Below, piece by piece: positions 26,620-35,647 of a stretch of DNA of 64,000 nt. A program made the translations under genes and the position numbers. The notes under the pieces were generated by a model that worked only from the letters and a program-made list of their open reading frames with translations, did no database searches and was not told the DNA's origin. The stretch covers positions 310,001 to 374,000 of the forward strand of contig CAKPOF010000001.1 in assembly GCA_934169725.1 (NCBI GenBank), written 5' to 3'. Every line of letters starts with the position of its first letter. Within the stretch, counting starts at the first letter, position 1. This DNA comes from an uncultured Clostridia bacterium (GTDB taxonomy: Bacteria > Bacillota > Clostridia > TANB77 > CAG-508).

Positions 26620-26681
26620 AATTAGAAAAATAAAAAAAATTTATATATTAAAACAATAAAAACTGAAAGGATAGGTTTGCC

Positions 26682-27776
26682 ATGAGATATAATATAGAAG
26701 ATTTAACTATGGAAGAGAAAATTGGACAAAAAATAATTGTTGGATTGGATGGGAAAGAAGCTCTTACACACCTTAAAGATATTATACAAAAATATAAAGT
26801 GGGAGGAGTTTTGATATATAGAAAAAATTATAAAGATTATAATGAAATGGTAGAACTAATAAATAAAATCAAAGAACTTAATCAAGTAAATAAAATACCG
26901 ATGTTTATTTCAATAGACCAAGAAGGTGGAAGGGTAAATAGAATGCCAAAGGAATTTGCTAACTTACCATCTGCAAATAAACTATTTAAAAGTAGTCAAA
27001 ATGAAGATTATGTGAAAAGAGCGGGAGAAATAACAGGAAAAATGTTGAATAAAACTGGTATAAATATGGATTTTGCACCTGTTTTAGATGTAAAAAGATT
27101 TGGGGATAATCATGCTATTGGAGACAGAGCATTTAGTGAAAATATAGATGATATTTCTAAATATGGTATAGAATACATGAAAGAATTACAGAAAAATAAT
27201 GTTATATCTATTGTGAAACATTTTCCAGGACATGGTATAACAAGTGTTGATACACATTTTGGAATTCCTAAAATAAAAAAGGATATAGAAACAATAGAAA
27301 ATGAGGATATGATTCCATTCAAAAAAGCAATAGAAAATAAAGTTGATGGAATAGTAGTGGGACATTTAAAAATAAAAGGAGTAACAGAAGGTGTTACTGC
27401 TTCAATTTCTAAAAGATTTATAACCAAATATATTAGAAAAAAATATAGGTATAACGGATTAATTGTGACAGATGACATGAGGATGAAAGGTACAAAAATT
27501 AGATATGGAAAAAATATAGCTATAATGAGAGCTTTTTGGGCATGTAATGATATTATTGTTTTTAAATATGATGGAGATATAAAAATTTTAAAAAAAATAA
27601 AAAATTATTATAAAGAAAATAAAAAAGAAGAGAAAAAGGTTAATAGAAGTGTAATAAGAATATTAAAAGTAAAAGAAAAATATAATGTAAATAATGAAGC
27701 TATAGCTGAGGATGAAAATTTTGTAGAAGAAATAAATAAAGAAATTAATGAAATAAGAAATCGAGTTATGAGTTAG
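26682..27776 (+). CDS. Glycoside hydrolase family 3 protein, NagZ-like beta-N-acetylhexosaminidase
   Basis: The protein has 364 residues and a single GH3 TIM-barrel domain. SIDQEGGRVNRMPKEF lies near 84-99 and the signature loop KHFPGHGITSVDTHFGIP near 179-196. The loop contains the His/Asp pair typical of NagZ-type enzymes. The nucleophile region VTDDMRMKGTK lies near 262. There is no signal peptide, so it probably acts in the cytoplasm on recycled muropeptides, removing GlcNAc. The C-terminal part is Lys-rich and helical. The ribosome site GAAAGGATAG lies a little far from ATG 26682. The substrate assignment is by family. Confidence 0.85.
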   Translation: MRYNIEDLTMEEKIGQKIIVGLDGKEALTHLKDIIQKYKVGGVLIYRKNYKDYNEMVELINKIKELNQVNKIPMFISIDQEGGRVNRMPKEFANLPSANKLFKSSQNEDYVKRAGEITGKMLNKTGINMDFAPVLDVKRFGDNHAIGDRAFSENIDDISKYGIEYMKELQKNNVISIVKHFPGHGITSVDTHFGIPKIKKDIETIENEDMIPFKKAIENKVDGIVVGHLKIKGVTEGVTASISKRFITKYIRKKYRYNGLIVTDDMRMKGTKIRYGKNIAIMRAFWACNDIIVFKYDGDIKILKKIKNYYKENKKEEKKVNRSVIRILKVKEKYNVNNEAIAEDENFVEEINKEINEIRNRVMS

Positions 27777-27882
27777 TAAAATTTACTTGTTATTTTTGTG
27801 TAAAGTATGATATACTAATGTCATAAATTTAGGAAAGGAAAATAATTTGAAGGTAACTTTAAATTATGGGTAATGTGAAAAA

Positions 27883-29205
27883 ATGTCAAAACCAATAGTA
27901 GCAATAATAGGAAAACCAAATGTTGGAAAATCAACTTTTTTCAATTATCTTGTTGGTAGTAGAATATCTATTGTACAAGATACTCCAGGAGTAACCAGAG
28001 ATAGAATTTATGCAGATACAAACTGGAGAGGAAGAAATTTTACATTAGTAGATACAGCAGGAATAGAGCCTGATTCTGAAGATATAATTTTATCACAAAT
28101 GAGAGAACAAGCTAATTTAGCAATTACAATGGCAGATGTTATTATATTTTTAACAGATATAAGACAAGGAATAACTGCAGCTGATCAAGAAATTGCAGTA
28201 ATGCTTAAAAAGTCAGGAAAGCCTGTAGTTTTAGTTTGTAATAAGGCAGATAATTTTGAAAAAGATAGAGAAGAAATTTATGAATTTTATAATTTAGGAC
28301 TAGGTGACCCATTTCCAATATCAGCAAGTAATGCCTTAGGAATAGGTGATGTGTTAGATGAAATATATGATAGTTTTCCTAAAAAGACAGATGATGAAGA
28401 TGAGGATGATATTATAAAAGTAGCAGTTATAGGAAAACCAAATGTTGGAAAATCATCATTAATAAATAAGATATTAGGTGAAAATAGAACAATAGTAAGT
28501 GATATAGCGGGAACAACAAGAGATGCCATAGATTCTAGTTTTGAAAATGAAAAAGGAAAATATGTATTAATAGATACAGCTGGAATAAGGAGAAAAAGTA
28601 AAGTTAAAGAATCAATAGAAAAGTTTAGTATTATGAGAACTTTGCTGGCAATAGAAAGAGCGGATGTATGTTTAATGATGATTGATGCCTTAGAAGGTGT
28701 AACAGACCAAGATGCAAAAATAGCAGGAGAAGCTCATGAGGCTGGAAAGGGTATTATAATAGTAGTAAATAAGTGGGATGAATATGAAAAAGAAACAGGT
28801 ACATTAGAAAAATATAAAAAAGAAATTTATAATAAACTTGCATACTTATCATATGCACCAATTATATTTATATCAGCAAAAACAGGACAAAGAGTTAATA
28901 AAATATTTGATATGATTAACCATGTAAATGAACAAAACAGTATGAGAATAACAACATCGGTCTTAAATCAAGTTATTAATGAGGCAGTAGCGATAGTTCA
29001 ACCACCAACAGATAAAGGAAGAAGATTAAAAATATTGTATGGAACACAAGCTTCAACAAAGCCACCAACATTTGTAATATTTGTAAATGATAAACAATTA
29101 TTTCACTTTTCATATGAAAGATACTTGGTAAATCAAATAAGAAAAGAATTTGGATTAGAAGGAACACCAGTTAGAATAATTGTAAGAGAAAAAGCAGAAA
29201 AATAA
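27883..29205 (+). CDS. der: Ribosome biogenesis GTPase Der (EngA)
   Basis: The protein has 440 residues and two tandem GTPase domains, a feature unique to Der. The first P-loop is GKPNVGKSTFFN (near 9-20) with DTAGIE. The second is GKPNVGKSSLINK (near 184-196) with DTAGIRRKSKVK. NKWDEYEK is the second G4 motif. The C-terminal KH-like domain ends GTPVRIIVREK. Der is essential for 50S subunit assembly. plsY follows after 18 bases, which is the order seen in many Firmicutes (der-plsY-gpsA). Confidence 0.96.
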   Translation: MSKPIVAIIGKPNVGKSTFFNYLVGSRISIVQDTPGVTRDRIYADTNWRGRNFTLVDTAGIEPDSEDIILSQMREQANLAITMADVIIFLTDIRQGITAADQEIAVMLKKSGKPVVLVCNKADNFEKDREEIYEFYNLGLGDPFPISASNALGIGDVLDEIYDSFPKKTDDEDEDDIIKVAVIGKPNVGKSSLINKILGENRTIVSDIAGTTRDAIDSSFENEKGKYVLIDTAGIRRKSKVKESIEKFSIMRTLLAIERADVCLMMIDALEGVTDQDAKIAGEAHEAGKGIIIVVNKWDEYEKETGTLEKYKKEIYNKLAYLSYAPIIFISAKTGQRVNKIFDMINHVNEQNSMRITTSVLNQVINEAVAIVQPPTDKGRRLKILYGTQASTKPPTFVIFVNDKQLFHFSYERYLVNQIRKEFGLEGTPVRIIVREKAEK

Positions 29206-29223
29206 CCAATAAGGAGGATAAAA

Positions 29224-29853
29224 ATGGTATTAGATATTGTAACAGCAATAATTGCATATTTAATAGGAAGTATAAATTTTTCAGTTATATTTAGCAAAAA
29301 GATGGCAGGATTTGATATTAGAGAAAAAGGAAGTGGAAATGCAGGAACAACAAACATGTTACGAGCTGTTGGAAAAATGGGAGCTTTAGTAACTCTATTA
29401 TGTGATATTTTAAAAGGAATAGTTGCCATATTAATAGCAATGTTTATAGGGTGGGCGTTTCAAGTAGAAAATCAATCATTATTAGTACAAATAGCAGGAA
29501 TAGCAGTTGTTATAGGTCATACATTTCCGATATTTTTTGGGTTTAAAGGTGGAAAAGGTGTAGCAACATCTTTAGGAATTCTAATAATGAGTAATTGGCA
29601 AATAGGTTTAATTTGTTTGGTGTTTGCGATTGTATTAATGGCTTTAACAAGAATGGTATCATTAGGATCTTGTGCGGCAGCAGTATTGTTCCCGGTGTTA
29701 ACATTATTTATAAAAGATCATTATATTGTGACACAAGGAAGTGGATACTTCATATATAGTGTTATATTAGCAGGAATAGTATTATTTAATCACAGAAGTA
29801 ATATTCAAAGAATATTAGCAGGAGAGGAAAACAAAATAAGCTTTAGTAAATAA
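29224..29853 (+). CDS. plsY: Glycerol-3-phosphate acyltransferase PlsY
   Basis: The protein has 209 residues and about five membrane helices. The conserved cytoplasmic loops GSGNAGTTNMLRAVG (near 37-51), GHTFPIFFGFKGGKGVATSLG (near 98-118) and FNHRSNIQRILAGEE (near the end) match PlsY. The enzyme transfers acyl groups from acyl phosphate to glycerol-3-phosphate in the membrane, the first step of phospholipid synthesis. It is expressed with der. Its usual partner gpsA lies 0.9 kb downstream, behind repeat copy E and a secreted-protein gene. Confidence 0.95.
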   Translation: MVLDIVTAIIAYLIGSINFSVIFSKKMAGFDIREKGSGNAGTTNMLRAVGKMGALVTLLCDILKGIVAILIAMFIGWAFQVENQSLLVQIAGIAVVIGHTFPIFFGFKGGKGVATSLGILIMSNWQIGLICLVFAIVLMALTRMVSLGSCAAAVLFPVLTLFIKDHYIVTQGSGYFIYSVILAGIVLFNHRSNIQRILAGEENKISFSK

Positions 29854-29860
29854 ATTCATT

Positions 29861-30073
29861 ATTACAATTTATAGTTGAAAATATTTAACTTATAAAATTT
29901 AATAATATATTGTTTTTCATACCTTGGTGTCGCAAACTGCATATTAAAATTACTAGTATGTAGTTTGCTCCAAATCGCATTCGCTATCGTTCGTTTAATC
30001 GCTTACGCGGTATTTCAAAACAATATATTATTAAATTAAAAATTGATTTATTCTATAAACTGTAAATTGTAAC
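29861..30073 (+). repeat. Dispersed palindromic repeat, copy E (long form)
   Basis: The outermost arms ATTACAATTTATAGTT (29861-29876) and AACTGTAAATTGTAAC (30058-30073) pair with two wobble or mismatch positions. The next arms are AATTTAATAATATATTGTTT and its inverse, then ATACC / GGTAT. The core is CTTGGTGTCGCAAACTGC, then GTATGTAGTTTGCTCCAAAT and CGTTTAATCGCTTACGCGG. Here the small inner hairpin reads GCAAACT/AGTTTGC rather than GCAATCT/AGATTGC as in copies A, C and D. Confidence 0.85.
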
Positions 30074-30106
30074 AGGTTATTATAAAAAAATAGTGGAGGT
30101 AAACTA

Positions 30107-30706
30107 ATGAAAAAATTTATGAAAATTATATATATAATAATAATGGCAATTATGCTATTAGCACCTGTTGCGAATGCAAGTAGTTATAAAACTATAGATT
30201 TACAATTAAAAGTTACTAAAAATGTTAACAATGCAAACTTTAATATGTATATGTTATTACCAAAGGATTATATTGTATATGCAATAAATAATGCTAATTT
30301 AAATATAGAATATGATGGACCAAATACATTAAAAGAAAATACAATTATAGGTATAAATGTAGAGAAGAGTAAAATACAAGATGAAACATATAATGAGGAT
30401 GGAATAGAATATGTCCAAATATTGTTAGAACCAACAAATAATAATATATATAATTTTAAAATTTTATCTGATTATAATAAATTAGATATGAAATTTAGAG
30501 TTAAGAATGATGAGAAAGATTACATAATGCACATAGATAATTTTAAAACTGATGATAATGAATGTAAAATGGAATATAATTATGATCAAAATCAGATGAA
30601 ACAATCAAATAAAATAGTAATAAATTTCGGAACTTTATTATTAATTGTTATATTAGTTTTAATAATAAGTGTAGCAATAATATCAAAAATAAAAACCAAA
30701 AATTAA
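30107..30706 (+). CDS. Hypothetical secreted, C-terminally membrane-anchored protein
   Basis: The protein has 199 residues. The N-terminal signal-like segment IIYIIIMAIMLLAPVANA (about 7-24) ends in a plausible AXA cleavage site. An extracellular domain of mixed strands follows (about 25-165), with NNANFNMYMLLPKDYIVYAI. The C-terminal membrane helix is IVINFGTLLLIVILVLIISVAIIS (about 170-193), then a short KIKTKN tail. The ribosome site TGGAGGT is good. I recognise no family. It sits between plsY and gpsA and may have come in with, or after, the repeat insertion. Confidence 0.7.
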   Translation: MKKFMKIIYIIIMAIMLLAPVANASSYKTIDLQLKVTKNVNNANFNMYMLLPKDYIVYAINNANLNIEYDGPNTLKENTIIGINVEKSKIQDETYNEDGIEYVQILLEPTNNNIYNFKILSDYNKLDMKFRVKNDEKDYIMHIDNFKTDDNECKMEYNYDQNQMKQSNKIVINFGTLLLIVILVLIISVAIISKIKTKN

Positions 30707-30748
30707 AAATACAAAAATAGAACATGTAATCTTAGAAAGGAATGTAAA

Positions 30749-31732
30749 ATGAAAAATATAGCAATAATTGGAAGTGGAAGCTGGGGTGTAGCATTAGCTA
30801 CACATCTTGCAAGATGTGGAAATAATATAAAAATATGGTCTTTTTCAGAAGAAGAGAAAAATTTGATAAACAATGAAAAGAAGTGTAAGTTTTTGCCAAA
30901 TGTCGTATTACCAGAAAATATAGAATGTTCAACAAATTTTGAGGAGGTTATTAAAGATACTGAATTTATATTACATGTAACACCTTCAAAATTTACTAGA
31001 GAAATATTTAAACAATATAAACAATATGTTGGACAAAAACCAGTAATTATATGTTCAAAAGGATTTGAAAAAGATTCTTTAAAAACATTAGACGAAGTGA
31101 TTGAAGAAGAATTACCAGGAGTTAGATTAGGTGTGCTTTCAGGACCTAGTCATGCAGAAGAAGTATCAATTTCAGTTCCTACAGTTTTAGTAATTGCTTC
31201 AAAAGATGATGATATTTTAGAAATGATTCAAGATACATTTATGTGTCCAGATATGAGAATATATACATCAAAAGATGTAAAAGGCGTAGAGTTAGGTGGA
31301 GCATTAAAAAATATAATTGCATTTTGTGCAGGTGTAGCAAGTGGGATTGGTTTAGGTGATAATACTTTTGCAGCTCTAATAACAAGAGGTTTAGGCGAAT
31401 TAACAAGATTAGGAGTTGCATTAGGAGGAGAAAAAGATACTTTTTATGGATTAAGTGGATTAGGTGATTTGCTTGTTACTTGTTTAAGTGAACATAGTAG
31501 AAATAGAAAAGCTGGAAAACTTATAGGTCAAGGAAAAACATTAGAAGAAGCAAGAAAAGAAGTTGGAATGGTTATTGAAAGTATTGATAATATAGAAGTA
31601 GCATATGAACTTGGAAAAAATCATGAAGTATATATGCCAATAGTTGAAACAGTATATGATGTTATTTATAAAAAATTGGATCCTAAAACAGCAGTTGATA
31701 ATTTAATGACAAGAGCTAAAAAAAGTGAATAA
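30749..31732 (+). CDS. gpsA: Glycerol-3-phosphate dehydrogenase [NAD(P)+]
   Basis: This 327-residue enzyme reduces dihydroxyacetone phosphate to glycerol-3-phosphate, the acceptor for PlsY. The Rossmann loop GSGSWGVALATHLARCG is at 8-24. HVTPSKFTREIF lies near 75-86, the catalytic lysine region VELGGALKNIIAFCAGVASG near 181-200, and GLSGLGDLLVTCLSEHSRN near 235-253. The length is typical. The ribosome site is GAAAGGAATG. Confidence 0.95.
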   Translation: MKNIAIIGSGSWGVALATHLARCGNNIKIWSFSEEEKNLINNEKKCKFLPNVVLPENIECSTNFEEVIKDTEFILHVTPSKFTREIFKQYKQYVGQKPVIICSKGFEKDSLKTLDEVIEEELPGVRLGVLSGPSHAEEVSISVPTVLVIASKDDDILEMIQDTFMCPDMRIYTSKDVKGVELGGALKNIIAFCAGVASGIGLGDNTFAALITRGLGELTRLGVALGGEKDTFYGLSGLGDLLVTCLSEHSRNRKAGKLIGQGKTLEEARKEVGMVIESIDNIEVAYELGKNHEVYMPIVETVYDVIYKKLDPKTAVDNLMTRAKKSE

Positions 31733-31790
31733 TATATTAACATAAAGGAAATAATAAATCAAAAAAGAAATATCGAAAGGAATGTTGTAA

Positions 31791-32369
31791 ATGGAATTTT
31801 TTGATAAAATAGGTAAAAAAGCTAGTGAAGCATATAAAGTAACAGCTGATAAAACTGGTAAAATAGCCAGAGAAACAAAATTAAAATTTAAAATGAGTGA
31901 ATTAAAAACAAAAGTAGAAGATATTTATAGAGAAATAGGTAAAGAAATATATGAAAAACATGTAGAAAATGAAGAAGTTCCAGTAGATAGTATTAATGAA
32001 AAATGCAACAGAATAGATGAAATAAATGATGAAATAGAAGAAATTAACAAAGAATGTTTAGAATTAAGAGATAAAAAGAAATGCCAAAAATGTTTTAAAG
32101 AAATAGAAAAAGATATGAAATTTTGTCCAGAATGTGGAGCAAAACAAGAAGAAAAACAAGAACCAGCAATAGAAGTAGAAATTGTAGAAGAACACGAAAA
32201 TGAACAATCAGAAAAAATGAATGAAGAGCAAGAAGAACCAAAAAATGAAGATACAAACATAGAAAAAGAACAAACTAATATAGAAAAAACTACAGAAGTA
32301 GAAGTAAACCCAGATCCACAAGATATAACAGAGGAAGAAGTTAAAGAAGCTGGAAAAGATATAGAATAA
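31791..32369 (+). CDS. Zinc-ribbon protein of unknown function
   Basis: The protein has 192 residues. The N-terminal half is a Lys-rich helical or coiled-coil region (about 1-95, for example VEDIYREIGKEIYEKH and EINDEIEEINKECLELR). A zinc ribbon of two Cys-x-x-Cys knuckles follows, CQKCFKEIEKDMKFCPECG (about 98-116). The tail is very acidic and disordered, rich in Glu, Gln and Asn. Such coil plus zinc ribbon proteins are common in Clostridia, and I know no function for them. It lies between gpsA and dtd on the same strand with its own ribosome site. Confidence 0.75.
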   Translation: MEFFDKIGKKASEAYKVTADKTGKIARETKLKFKMSELKTKVEDIYREIGKEIYEKHVENEEVPVDSINEKCNRIDEINDEIEEINKECLELRDKKKCQKCFKEIEKDMKFCPECGAKQEEKQEPAIEVEIVEEHENEQSEKMNEEQEEPKNEDTNIEKEQTNIEKTTEVEVNPDPQDITEEEVKEAGKDIE

Positions 32370-32403
32370 ATATATAACTCAAGGAAAGGATTATATATAG
32401 TAA

Positions 32404-32842
32404 ATGAAAATAGTAGTACAGAGAGTAAGTAATGCAGAAGTTAAAGTAGACGGGAAAATAGTTGGAAAAATTCGGAAAAGGATTTTTAGTTCTTTTAGGA
32501 GTAACACATGATGATACTAAAGAAAAAGCAGACTATTTGGTAAAAAAACTATGTAAGTTAAGAATATTTACAGATGAAAATGATAAAATGAATTTAAGTT
32601 TAAAAGATGTAAATGGAGAATTATTAATAGTATCACAATTTACTTTATATGCAGATTGTTCTGAAGGAAATAGACCATCATTTACAAAAGCTGCAAAACC
32701 AGATTTTGCAAATGAATTATATGAATATTTTTGTAAAGAATGTGAAAAAAATGATATTCATGTTGAAAAAGGGATATTTGGAGCAGATATGAAAGTTAAT
32801 TTATTAAATGATGGACCTGTAACAATAATAATAGAAAAATAA
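32404..32842 (+). pseudogene. dtd: D-aminoacyl-tRNA deacylase with a single-base frameshift
   Basis: Dtd removes D-amino acids from mischarged tRNA. The true N-terminus MKIVVQRVSNAEVKVDGKIV is encoded from ATG 32404 in one frame. That frame runs on as KIRKRIFSSF and stops at a TGA near 32509. The rest of the protein (GKGFLVLLGVTHDD onward, with IVSQFTLYADCSEGNRPSF and the C-terminal NDGPVTIII) is in the +1 frame. Removing one base, most simply the C at 32473, restores VGKIGKGFLVLLGV as in intact homologues. The frame open from 32462 (126 residues) lacks the first 20 or so residues. Sequencing error, true inactivation or recoding are all possible. Both catalytic motifs remain. Confidence 0.85.
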
Positions 32843-32903
32843 AAATGGTGTTTGAAGTATATTTATAAAAAAATAATAAAATTTACTTCAAACACCATCT
32901 TTT
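32842..32903. terminator. Bidirectional terminator after dtd
   Basis: ATGGTGTTTGAAGTA (32845-32859) pairs exactly with TACTTCAAACACCAT (32884-32898). The arms are bordered by A-rich and T-rich runs, and the hairpin serves the convergent gene at 32914 as well. Confidence 0.85.
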
Positions 32904-32913
32904 AAAATAGAAT

Positions 32914-33195
32914 TTAATATGGAAATCTTTCGTATAGATATTTTATAATATCATCACCATTTTGCTCAGTTATTTGAATATAAATATTTTTATCTAAACA
33001 AATCCACATATTTATGGAATAACCATCTGAATTATCGATAAAAACACCAATAATTTCAGCTAACTCTATTGGATTTTTATATTGTTTTTTCCAAGACAAG
33101 CTGTCATAGATTTCAAGATTAGTGTTATAAAAACGACTAAGAAAATTATTTAATTCTCCTTTAGATTCACTAAATAAATTAACAGTTACATACAT
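32914..33195 (-). CDS. Hypothetical small protein
   Basis: The protein has 93 residues, MYVTVNLFSESKGELNNFL to YLYERFPY. The start ATG at 33195 has GGAG six bases upstream; an upstream in-frame GTG at 33207 overlaps that ribosome site. Its composition is that of a small soluble alpha/beta protein, with WKKQYKNPIELAEIIGVFI in the middle. I recognise no domain. It is convergent with dtd and shares its terminator. Confidence 0.7.
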   Translation of the reverse strand: MYVTVNLFSESKGELNNFLSRFYNTNLEIYDSLSWKKQYKNPIELAEIIGVFIDNSDGYSINMWICLDKNIYIQITEQNGDDIIKYLYERFPY

Positions 33196-33303
33196 AATAA
33201 TCTCCACATTAAATACTTATATATTTAGTATAAAAATAAATTAAAATTTTATACATAGAATAAATAAGTAAAAAATGTAAATACTAATAAAAAACATGGG
33301 GGT

Positions 33304-34251
33304 ATGAAATTGAAAAAATTTAAAATTATTGCTTATGTAATGTTATTAATAGTAATTATAGTTTTATCATTAACTATTTACACTAGTGCAACTCAAGAAA
33401 ATCAACAAGAAAGTGAAAATGAAAAGGTATTTTCAGAAATTAAATATTTAGATTCAAAATTTGTAGATCTTTTTAATAATATGAATAATATAGAAACAAG
33501 AAATTACAAAATATTTACAAATAAAACAGAAGAATCAAGGTCTGCAGAGGTTACAGGTGAAGGAAAAAGTTCAACTAAACAAGAAAACAATGAAACAAAT
33601 TCAGATTCTAATTCGGCATCAGATTCTGGTTCAAGTTCAGAAGGTGATTCAAATACATCATCAAGTGAAAAAGAAAACAAAAACAATTCAGTAACTAATT
33701 ATCAGATGACACAATCAGGAATTTTAACAAGTAACAGAGATATAGATTGGAGTTCATGTAAAAATGAATTGGAATTGATATATACATCAATTTCTACTAT
33801 TACATTAGATTTATATAAAATAAATGTAGCACAAGAAGATATTTTAAATTTTAATAAGGAAATGGATAATTTAACGGCAACAATTCAAAAAGAAGATAAA
33901 CAAGAAACACTAAATCAATTGGTGAAAACATATAATTATATATCAAAATTTACACAAAATATTAATTGTAATCAACTATATAAAATAGCGATAGAAACAA
34001 AAACAAATGTATTTACAGCATATGCAAAATTAGAAGAAAATAAATGGAAAGAAATGGATTCAGATGTGTCAAAAGCAATAGAAACATATTCAACATTATT
34101 AACTAGTTCAGAAATAGATGAAAATAAACAAAGTAATGTAAATAAAGGATATGTAATGTTGAATGAATTAAAAAGTTCAATTAGTATGCAAGATAAATCA
34201 GTATTTTTAATAAAATATAAAAATTTACTAGAAGAAATAAATAATATGTGA
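33304..34251 (+). CDS. Hypothetical membrane-anchored extracellular protein
   Basis: The protein has 315 residues. An N-terminal membrane helix IAYVMLLIVIIVLSLTIYT (about 8-27) is followed by a helical section. A low-complexity Ser/Asn/Asp/Glu linker comes next (about 80-130, e.g. SNSASDSGSSSEGDSNTSS). A helical C-terminal domain follows (about 145-315). It is predicted to face the outside. The family is unknown. The -10 box of rnpB begins right after its TGA stop. Confidence 0.7.
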   Translation: MKLKKFKIIAYVMLLIVIIVLSLTIYTSATQENQQESENEKVFSEIKYLDSKFVDLFNNMNNIETRNYKIFTNKTEESRSAEVTGEGKSSTKQENNETNSDSNSASDSGSSSEGDSNTSSSEKENKNNSVTNYQMTQSGILTSNRDIDWSSCKNELELIYTSISTITLDLYKINVAQEDILNFNKEMDNLTATIQKEDKQETLNQLVKTYNYISKFTQNINCNQLYKIAIETKTNVFTAYAKLEENKWKEMDSDVSKAIETYSTLLTSSEIDENKQSNVNKGYVMLNELKSSISMQDKSVFLIKYKNLLEEINNM

Positions 34252-34257
34252 TATAAT
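34252..34257 (+). promoter_or_regulatory. -10 box of rnpB
   Basis: TATAAT starts one base after the TGA stop (34249-34251) of the preceding gene and lies eight bases before the RNase P RNA 5' end. No good -35 box is seen at 17 bases, where the sequence is inside the coding region. Confidence 0.55.
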
Positions 34258-34264
34258 ACCTAAC

Positions 34265-34613
34265 AGAGTAAATTGAATAGTCGCTGGTAAATTTTCGAAA
34301 GGAATTACGAGAGGAAAGTCCGGGCTCCATAAGAGCGTGATGCTAGATAACGTCTAGTGGGGGTGACCCTAAGGAAAGTGCAACAGAAAATAACCGCCAA
34401 TTTATTGGTAAGGGTGAAAAGGTGAGGTAAGAGCTCACCAGCAGTATGGTGACATATTGTGTTTGTGTAAACCCCATCTGGAGCAACACCTAAATAAGAA
34501 GATTAAGCTAGCTCTGGCACCTTCTTAACTTGCGTGGCTTGAGATATATAGCAATATATATCCTAGATAAATGACTATTTTAAATGACAGAACCCGGCTT
34601 ACAGATTTACTCT
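34265..34613 (+). ncRNA. rnpB: RNase P RNA (bacterial type A)
   Basis: This is the catalytic RNA of RNase P, which trims tRNA 5' ends. The universal blocks are present: GAGGAAAGTCCGGGCTCC near 34310-34328, the AACAGAAAATAACCGCC region near 34382, and GACAGAACCCGGCTTACAG near 34586-34604. The 5' AGAGTAAA pairs with the 3' TTTACTCT (P1), followed by a T run. The layout fits the ancestral type A fold, usual in Clostridia, rather than the Bacillus type B. Confidence 0.95.
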
Positions 34614-35512
34614 TTTTTTAGTTTTGTTTTATAAATTAAATTTTTCATATCTGAAGGTAAAGGACATGTAAAAGAATGTTCTTTTTTTGTTATTGGATGT
34701 ATAAAAGAAATCATATAACTATGCAAAGCTTGTCTTGAAATCAAAGGAGAAGCTGTACCATATAATGTATCACCAAGAAGAGGATGACCAATACTACTGA
34801 AATGTACACGAATTTGGTGAGTTCTACCAGTTTCTAAAACACAATGAACCAAACTATAATCTTTGAAAGTTTTTAAAACATCATAAACTGTTTTAGAATT
34901 CTGCCCAGAAGGATCAATACATCTTTCAATTATACTATTAGCTTTTCTAGCAATAGGTAAATCAATTATTCCAGAAGAATTATCAAGTGTACCATTAATT
35001 ATACACAAATATTCTTTTTTAAAAATATTTTCAGACATTTCTTTACTCAATATATCTTGGATATATTCACATTTTGCAAAAATTACTAATCCTGAAGTAT
35101 TAAAATCCAATCTGTTAACAGGTCTTATTTTCTTTTTTAAATTAATACTATCAAAGTAATAACGAATTCCATTAGATAGTGAATTAGAATAATGAGATAA
35201 AGATGGATGAACAGCAATGCCTGCAGGTTTATTGACAATGATTAGCCACTCATCTTCATATACAATATCAAGATTTATTTTTGTTGGAATAACATTTGAA
35301 TTATCTTCATCAAAATCAAAATTAATAGTAAGTATATCATTTGATTTAAAGCCGTTTCGTGAATCACAATTAATACCATTCAAAAAAATAAGATTTTGTC
35401 GTATTAATTTGTATAACAAACGGGTAGAAAAATTAAGTTTATTTTTTAAAATAGAATTTATATCTTTATATATTTTTACATCTTCATTATTTATTACATA
35501 TTTAAGTTCCAT
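34607..35512 (-). CDS. RluA-family rRNA pseudouridine synthase
   Basis: The protein has 301 residues from ATG 35512, which has AAGGATGG four bases upstream. The N-terminal S4 RNA-binding domain (about 15-75) carries FSTRLLYKLIRQNLIFLNG. The catalytic domain has NRLDFNTSGLVIFAK with the catalytic Asp (near 134-148). GRTHQIRVHFSSIGHPLLGD lies near 227-246. It converts uridines in ribosomal RNA to pseudouridine. The target (RluD, RluC or another site) cannot be fixed. Its last codons overlap the 3' end of rnpB on the other strand. Confidence 0.9.
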   Translation of the reverse strand: MELKYVINNEDVKIYKDINSILKNKLNFSTRLLYKLIRQNLIFLNGINCDSRNGFKSNDILTINFDFDEDNSNVIPTKINLDIVYEDEWLIIVNKPAGIAVHPSLSHYSNSLSNGIRYYFDSINLKKKIRPVNRLDFNTSGLVIFAKCEYIQDILSKEMSENIFKKEYLCIINGTLDNSSGIIDLPIARKANSIIERCIDPSGQNSKTVYDVLKTFKDYSLVHCVLETGRTHQIRVHFSSIGHPLLGDTLYGTASPLISRQALHSYMISFIHPITKKEHSFTCPLPSDMKNLIYKTKLKKE

Positions 35513-35647
35513 AAAACCATCCTTAAAAAAATTTATATAAATAATAATATGTTTATAATAAAATGTCAAATAATTATAAATTCTTGATTTTTTAAAGTTT
35601 CTAGTATAAAATAGAACACATGAAATTGGAAAAAGGAATGAGATAAA

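Noticed and set aside
32462..32842. Reading 32462-32842 as a complete short Dtd gene
   Set aside because: It lacks the conserved N-terminal strand, which is encoded just upstream in another frame, and its ATA-G-TTGG start context has no ribosome site. A frameshift explains it better.
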